DNA of 22,645 nucleotides, taken from positions 1 to 22,645 of the forward strand of contig CABFPE010001775.1 of NCBI GenBank assembly GCA_900660155.1. Reading direction: 5' to 3'. A model generated the notes under the pieces. The model ran no database searches and was not told the origin of the DNA. It saw only the letters and a program-made list of their open reading frames with translations. The position numbers and the translations under genes are program-made. Every line of letters begins with the position of its first letter. The stretch's first letter is position 1. Origin of the DNA: Hofstenia miamia. Its lineage: Eukaryota; Xenacoelomorpha; Acoela; Hofsteniidae. Shown here piece after piece: positions 18,276 through 22,645 of the stretch.

Positions 18276-18811
18276 TTATATTGTCCTCCATCTCAATTGT
18301 ATGCATCTTCCATTGTCTTCCAGTAGGCGGATGTCGTCTTGCAGTTGAAATGTAATTATTTTCTGCTTCCCTTGTTCTTCTTCAATCTCCATCTCTTCTT
18401 CTTTTACCTTTATGGTTCTGTTAGCATAGTTGAGAACACATCCATTTTTTGTCAAGAAGTCATTGCCTAATATGGCCTTCATATGGCAACAGATTGTTGT
18501 GTGTGTCCACCACCACCACCAAAGACTGTTCAAATGTCTTATTTCGTGATGTCTCGCTCTTGTACTATGTTTATCATTCCTTTCATATTGATATAATCTC
18601 CTGATGCATTAATTAGTCTCTTTTTGCAGCTGTTCAAGTCTTCCCATTTAAATCCCAACTTCATGGCGCATTCATCAGTAATTATGGACGTTGCTGCTCT
18701 GGTATCAATTGTCGTTTTTGTCATTACTCCATTGATATCTATCATTATCATATTCATCATGTTGAGGTTTGTCAGGATCATTATCAATGCACAGTTGTTA
18801 TGAGTTGGCAC
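18276..18811 (-). pseudogene. Element B aspartic protease
   Basis: The frame at 18811-18539 contains TIDTRAATSIITDEC, so the catalytic D-T-G is altered to D-T-R. The second half (ILGNDFLTKNGCVLNYA) is at 18533-18276 after a frame change near 18535. It ends near a TGA (18229-18231) that aligns with A 7286. The linker to RT (17990-18228) carries GRLKD (CGA), stop-LKG and SQLKG motifs. Confidence 0.8.
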
Positions 18812-18816
18812 TCTAC

Positions 18817-20429
18817 TTAGTTTTCCAACTCCTCATCAGTTGGCAATACTTCATTGATTTCGTCTTCTGTTTGTAGTACATCCTTTTCATCATAGTAAGC
18901 CTCTTCATCCCCAATTACATTTATCTGTTTTGGGCAGTCTGGTTTTTTATGTCCTTTCTGTCCACAGCCATAACATTTGACGTCTTTCTCCTTTACTTTT
19001 CTAGTCTTCCCATCTTTTCCTTTCACTTTTATTATCTTTTCTTGTTTTGTTTCCATATAGGCTTTATTGGGGGTGTGTGGGTTAAGGTTGTTTCTCCAGG
19101 TTGGTTCCTCTCTATGCCATGCAGCTTTTTTGTATATCTGGGCGTTGTTTTCAATGGTTGCTTGTATGTCAACCGCCTTTCTAATCATTCTCTCCAACTT
19201 GTCATCAACATCACATTTGATTTCAAACTGTGTTCTGATGCTTTCAGGCATCCCCTTGCAAATATGTGAGAACAAATCATATTTAGAATATCTGTTTTCT
19301 CTTGAACTGAGCATTAACAATCATTCAACTTTTTGCATGTAATTTCAAATGTCATTGGTTTTTTTCATTTTTATTGCATTTAGAATAATTTGGTATTGAT
19401 TTTTGAAACTCTCGTTCTCATAGTAGTTCATAAAATCTCTGATTAGTAATTGGTAGTTTCTTTTTTTTCTGCATCCAAGAGCAAATAGTGTTGGGAAGCT
19501 GTCCCTGTTAAGTATAATGGGAGTCTCACAGCTGCTGCCTGTTGGCTCACTTTTCACTCTACCATTGTCAATTCAAACATTTGTAGCCATTCAGGAAATG
19601 TTGGATTGTAACTCTCTACTCTTCCATTGAATTTGGTAGGTTTGCTTTGCAAGGTATTGTATTGTTGGTTGTTAATTGTGGTAAGATTGAGTCCTAATAT
19701 TTGGGTTTCCTGTGGTTTTTTATGGCATCTTCTTCTTGCAGTTGTGTAGTCACTGCTTTTGTGATTTTGTTAATGATTTTCTGTTTCTTGAAGTCTGATT
19801 CCTCATCTGATTCTTTGTATGTCACTTGTTTGTGGTGCCTGCAGTTCGTTTTCCTTTCTGGAATGAAATTCTATTTCATGGGTTTGCATCCTGCTCCTAT
19901 TTTCCTCTTCTGTTAGCTGTAATAATCTTAATTTATCTTTCAGCTGTTCTAGTTCTCACGCCTGTAGATCGTTGTCCTCGATTAGTTGCCTGTTTGTTTT
20001 CTCCAGTTCTTGATTTCTCTCTTGCCATTGTTGGTTTTGTTCTAAAAACCTTTTATTGGACTCTGATAATTGGTGGGTGAGGGTTTTGATCTTGTTTTGG
20101 AATAATTGGCTTTGTTCATCTAGCCACATCTCCATGTTTAATCTGATTTCAGTCAGTATCATTTTGCTTTGTCATTCCATTTCTTTGACTTTCTTAGTTA
20201 ATTGTTCTATTTCATGTTTTAGGAGTGCCTCACTTTCCTGGCTCTTCCTTAGCATATCCATTATGTCTGGTGGGTTTGTATCTGGGGGGTTTGTTTGTGG
20301 CAGTGAACTGAGGGATTGCAGTTCCATGTCTGTGGCTGAGTTTTCACCAAAGTATGGTGATGATCATATAGTTTTGGGAGTTACTGCCTTAATTGCAGTT
20401 TTCTTTGTGCTTCCTTTTTTTCCTTTCAT
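18817..20429 (-). pseudogene. Element B gag
   Basis: It starts at ATG 20429 (MKGKKGSTKKTAIKA, basic). The coiled coil lies at 20162-19956 (EEQ-rich heptads, LTHQLSESNKRFLEQ). The capsid-like block is broken (19557-19345), then 19320-18817 is open with YSKYDLFSHICKGMP and the zinc knuckle CYGCGQKGHKKPDC at 18934-18975. The TAA at 18817-18819 matches the gag stop of A. TGAs at 20364, 20172, 19345 and 19321 (plus-strand positions of TCA) match those of A. Confidence 0.85.
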
Positions 20430-20643
20430 CATTTTTTCTTTCTGGTTTGTAGTGGTCTTCCATCCTCTTGATTCTGATTCCGGGATCCTAGTGAAGTGCT
20501 TCTGTTTGGTTTCAGGTGTCTCTGTCTATTAACTTGTTTTCCCATGTAACTGATTGTTGCTTGGTTCCACTTTTACTTGTAGCTTTTTGTTGTTGTCTGC
20601 AGGTAGTTCCACTGAATATTTCTTTTTTAGAGTTGCTGTTCTT

Positions 20644-20660
20644 GGCTTTCATGTTTGCCA
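20644..20660 (-). promoter_or_regulatory. Primer-binding site region of B
   Basis: On the minus strand TGGCAAACATGAAAGCC directly follows the LTR end, at the same place as in A and C, with several substitutions. Confidence 0.45.
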
Positions 20661-21217
20661 TGTAATATCCTTGACCAGGCATTAGCACTGTATCCCTATT
20701 GCTACTTATATAACATTAGTTGTGTTTCTGTGGGTAAAGATATTACTCATTGCATACTGTTTGGCTTGTTGTTTCTGTTAACTTAATTAGACTAGAATTA
20801 ACCATTCACTATTTAGGTGATGAAGCCACGTGGTAATCTATCCATTGATCAATGATGAGCATCTGCCTGAAGCTGATCTCCACATCCAGTGTTACCACTT
20901 CCTCCATTTGGATGAGTGCCACATCTCAGCTCAATTGATACAATTTATGTGTACCCTATCCTAACTCAGTGTATACTCAATGCACAGCACAACTCAACTT
21001 AAACTCTATTTTGGAAAAGTGTTCTTTCTATTTGCAACCTGGCTTGTTATTAGTTTTTTGTTAACTATTAAATGTAGCCATTACCAAAATATATTGGCTT
21101 GTTTAAATATTTTTGGTTCAAACAACTTCCTAACTTACATTTATAATCTAATACATGTACAGTCACTTTATTGGTCATTTATGGGTCATTAATTTAGATC
21201 TAAAATAGTATTAATAT
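20661..21217 (-). repeat. Partial 5' LTR of element B
   Basis: This is the reverse complement of the 3' half of the LTR (equivalent to A 4314-4860), ending GGATATTACA at 20661 on the minus strand. It breaks off at 21217 where the LTR of C starts. The promoter half, with TATA and YY1-type motifs, is not in the window; if C inserted simply, that half should lie beyond C's far end. Confidence 0.85.
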
Positions 21218-22335
21218 TGTAGCATCATCCAAAATAAAACAGAAATAAGCTGCAAACATTGCAGAAGATACTAAGATAAAAAAGAAGTGATTAAAAAATA
21301 TTGTGATTAAATCAAGTGTGATTATTTCAGTTTGATTTGTATACTGCAACCAAGAGAATAACATGTGTCAAAAAAGAGATAATTGTATCTGTCGATAAAA
21401 ACAGTTTCAACAAATTGTTGCTTACATTATTTTTAGCCGCCATCTTGGCAGACGTTTAAATTTGAATCAACAGGTACTTCTCTTCAAATTACTATAAATA
21501 CAATTAAAACTATTGTAAGCATTGATAAAGAATTTTACTTAGAATTCTTATTATTTCATCTTATTAACGGTTTGATTATTTAATACGATGTCGAGCTAAT
21601 TGAGCTGTGTTTAGTAGTGGTCTGGATCCATCACAGGGAATGATTCAAGGGTCTCTGTGCCAGACCACAAAAGTGCACTTAAGTTAGGTATATGGGTTTT
21701 CTCTCAATTAGCCGACTAGCATTTCCAACTACATCTATTCGATAATTAACTCTCAACAAATGGTTGGATAACCAAACCTTAGGGATTATCTTAATATATT
21801 TTCAGATCTAAATTAATGACCTATAATCGACTGATAATGACCTTACATGTAGTAATTGTAAATGTAGGTTAGGAAGTTGTTTAATATTTATTTAATAAAG
21901 CAAATATATTTCGGTAATGGCTACATATAATATTGAATGAACAACTAGTGACAGTTTCCAGTTGCAAATAGATATAACACTTTCACACAATAGAGATTAA
22001 GTCGAGTTGTGTCATGCATTGAGTAAGCACTGAGCTAATGTAGGGTACACATAGGCTATCTTGATTGAGCTGAGAAGTGGCACTCAAACATCAGATGGAA
22101 TAGTGAAATTGGATGTGGAGATCCGCTTCAGGCAGATGCCCACTGAAAGATTGATGCAGAGGTTACCACTTTGGTTTGTCACCTAAAAAGTGAATAGTTA
22201 TTTATGGTTATGTAATGTAATAGAAGAAACTAAGCAAGCAGTAACAATGAGTAAATCCTCACCCACAATAACACAGTCAATGTTACAAGGTAACAGTGAA
22301 TCAACAGTGATAAAGCCTGGTTTGAGGATATTACA
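21218..22335 (+). repeat. 5' LTR of element C
   Basis: 1118 bases starting TGTAGCATCATCC and ending GGATATTACA. It keeps the YY1-type motif (21436-21449) and TATA box (21493-21500). It is close in length to A's 5' LTR and diverged from both LTRs of A. Confidence 0.9.
21436..21449 (+). promoter_or_regulatory. YY1-type motif in the LTR of C
   Basis: GCCGCCATCTTGGC is identical to the motif at 3959-3972 and lies 44 bases before TATAAATA at 21493. Confidence 0.6.
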
Positions 22336-22352
22336 TGGTGACCATGACAGCC
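22336..22352 (+). promoter_or_regulatory. Primer-binding site region of C
   Basis: TGGTGACCATGACAGCC begins with TGG directly after the LTR, as expected for pairing to a tRNA CCA end. Of the three copies this one looks least damaged at its first bases. Confidence 0.55.
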
Positions 22353-22565
22353 AAGAACAAGCCAATCAACAGAAGAACCATTCAATTAAACCACCCACAA
22401 ACCGACATCATATGCTAGGAGTGAAAGTATGGAAGCAATGAAATGTTTACACAAACCAACTACTAATGAGAGGCAGAGAGACACCCTAAACCAAACAAAT
22501 GCACTTCACAGAGATCCTGGAATTGCAACCTGGAGATGAGAAAGCCACTACGAACCAGAAGAAAA
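22353..22565 (+). other. Leader of element C
   Basis: Non-coding leader equivalent to A 4878-5090. No ORF of its own is supported. Confidence 0.5.
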
Positions 22566-22645
22566 ATGACAAAAATCAGAAAAGGAAGTGCAAAGAAAAC
22601 TGCAACAAAAGCAGTCACCCCAGGACTATATGATCATCACCATAC
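22566..22645 (+). pseudogene. Start of element C gag, cut by the window edge
   Basis: ATG 22566 opens MTKIRKGSAKKTATKA, matching the basic N-termini of A and B gag. One C is missing in the run near 22620 relative to A and B, so the frame shifts before the aligned TGA at 22631. Only about 26 codons are visible. Confidence 0.55.

Larger units (their letters stand above)
15182..21217 (-). mobile_element. Element B: truncated inverted copy of the same family as A
   Basis: On the minus strand this reads partial 5' LTR, PBS, gag, PR, RT, RNase H, a shortened integrase and the start of ORF3. It aligns with A from the LTR to A's position about 10858, where it stops at the 3' LTR of A. The rest of ORF3 and its 3' LTR are absent from the window. 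Its 5' LTR is interrupted at 21217 by the LTR of element C. The plus strand is T-rich through the whole block, the mirror of A's A-rich sense strand. Confidence 0.9.
21218..22645 (+). mobile_element. Element C: 5' end of a third copy, running off the window
   Basis: It consists of an LTR, PBS and leader in the same order as A. It lies inside B's 5' LTR, so it inserted after B. Only the first bases of gag are in the window. Confidence 0.85.

Noticed and set aside
20980..22441. Small ORFs in LTRs (20980-21192, 22190-22441)
   Set aside because: They lie inside LTR or leader sequence and are not conserved as protein between LTR copies.
1..22645. tRNA, rRNA or host genes
   Set aside because: No cloverleaf, rRNA motif, or exon-like sequence of a host gene was seen; every stretch can be assigned to a mobile element or its immediate flank.

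Overview
This window holds only mobile-element DNA: four decayed LTR-retrotransposon copies of the Ty3/Gypsy (Metaviridae-type) superfamily and one pogo/Tigger-type DNA transposon. I see no host exon, tRNA, rRNA or CRISPR array. The host is an animal. The pogo element has the well-known animal-type end (GGACTATAAGG...), CpG sites are strongly depleted, and many in-frame TGA codons sit where a sister copy still has CGA. That pattern points to a heavily CpG-methylated genome, such as a vertebrate or a methylated invertebrate. I cannot name the species.

Layout. (1) 1-2066, + strand: old remnant D, from a related but distinct Gypsy subfamily, running gag, protease and the start of reverse transcriptase. 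(2) 2069-3739: pogo/Tigger element on the minus strand inserted into D's RT; its right end is missing. (3) 3740-15181, + strand: element A, structurally complete, with LTRs at 3740-4860 and 14072-15181, PBS, gag, pol (PR-RT-RNase H-IN with D,D-35-E), and a third ORF of about 1.1 kilocodons before the polypurine tract. (4) 15182-21217, minus strand: element B of the same family. It is 3'-truncated just inside ORF3, has lost the integrase core, and has its 5' LTR cut by (5). (5) 21218-22645, + strand: element C, with its 5' LTR, PBS and leader, running off the right edge.

Comparing A with B shows which features are ancestral. Gag ends at a conserved TAA with pol in the -1 frame. Pol runs as one frame through integrase into an acidic tail and ends at a conserved TGA. 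ORF3 opens at a conserved ATG-ATG overlapping the pol tail in the +1 frame. ORF3 matches no family I recognise, has no visible membrane segment (so it does not look like an envelope), and is the most novel content here. A short motif [R/Q/stop]-[L/F]-K-G recurs in frame in two places of the coding region, the PR-RT linker and the N-terminus of ORF3.

No element is intact. A has point stops plus frame changes in gag, pol and ORF3. B has a 660-base integrase deletion and duplications. D is older still. Junctions between A and its neighbours lack target-site duplications, so the locus has been rearranged since the insertions.
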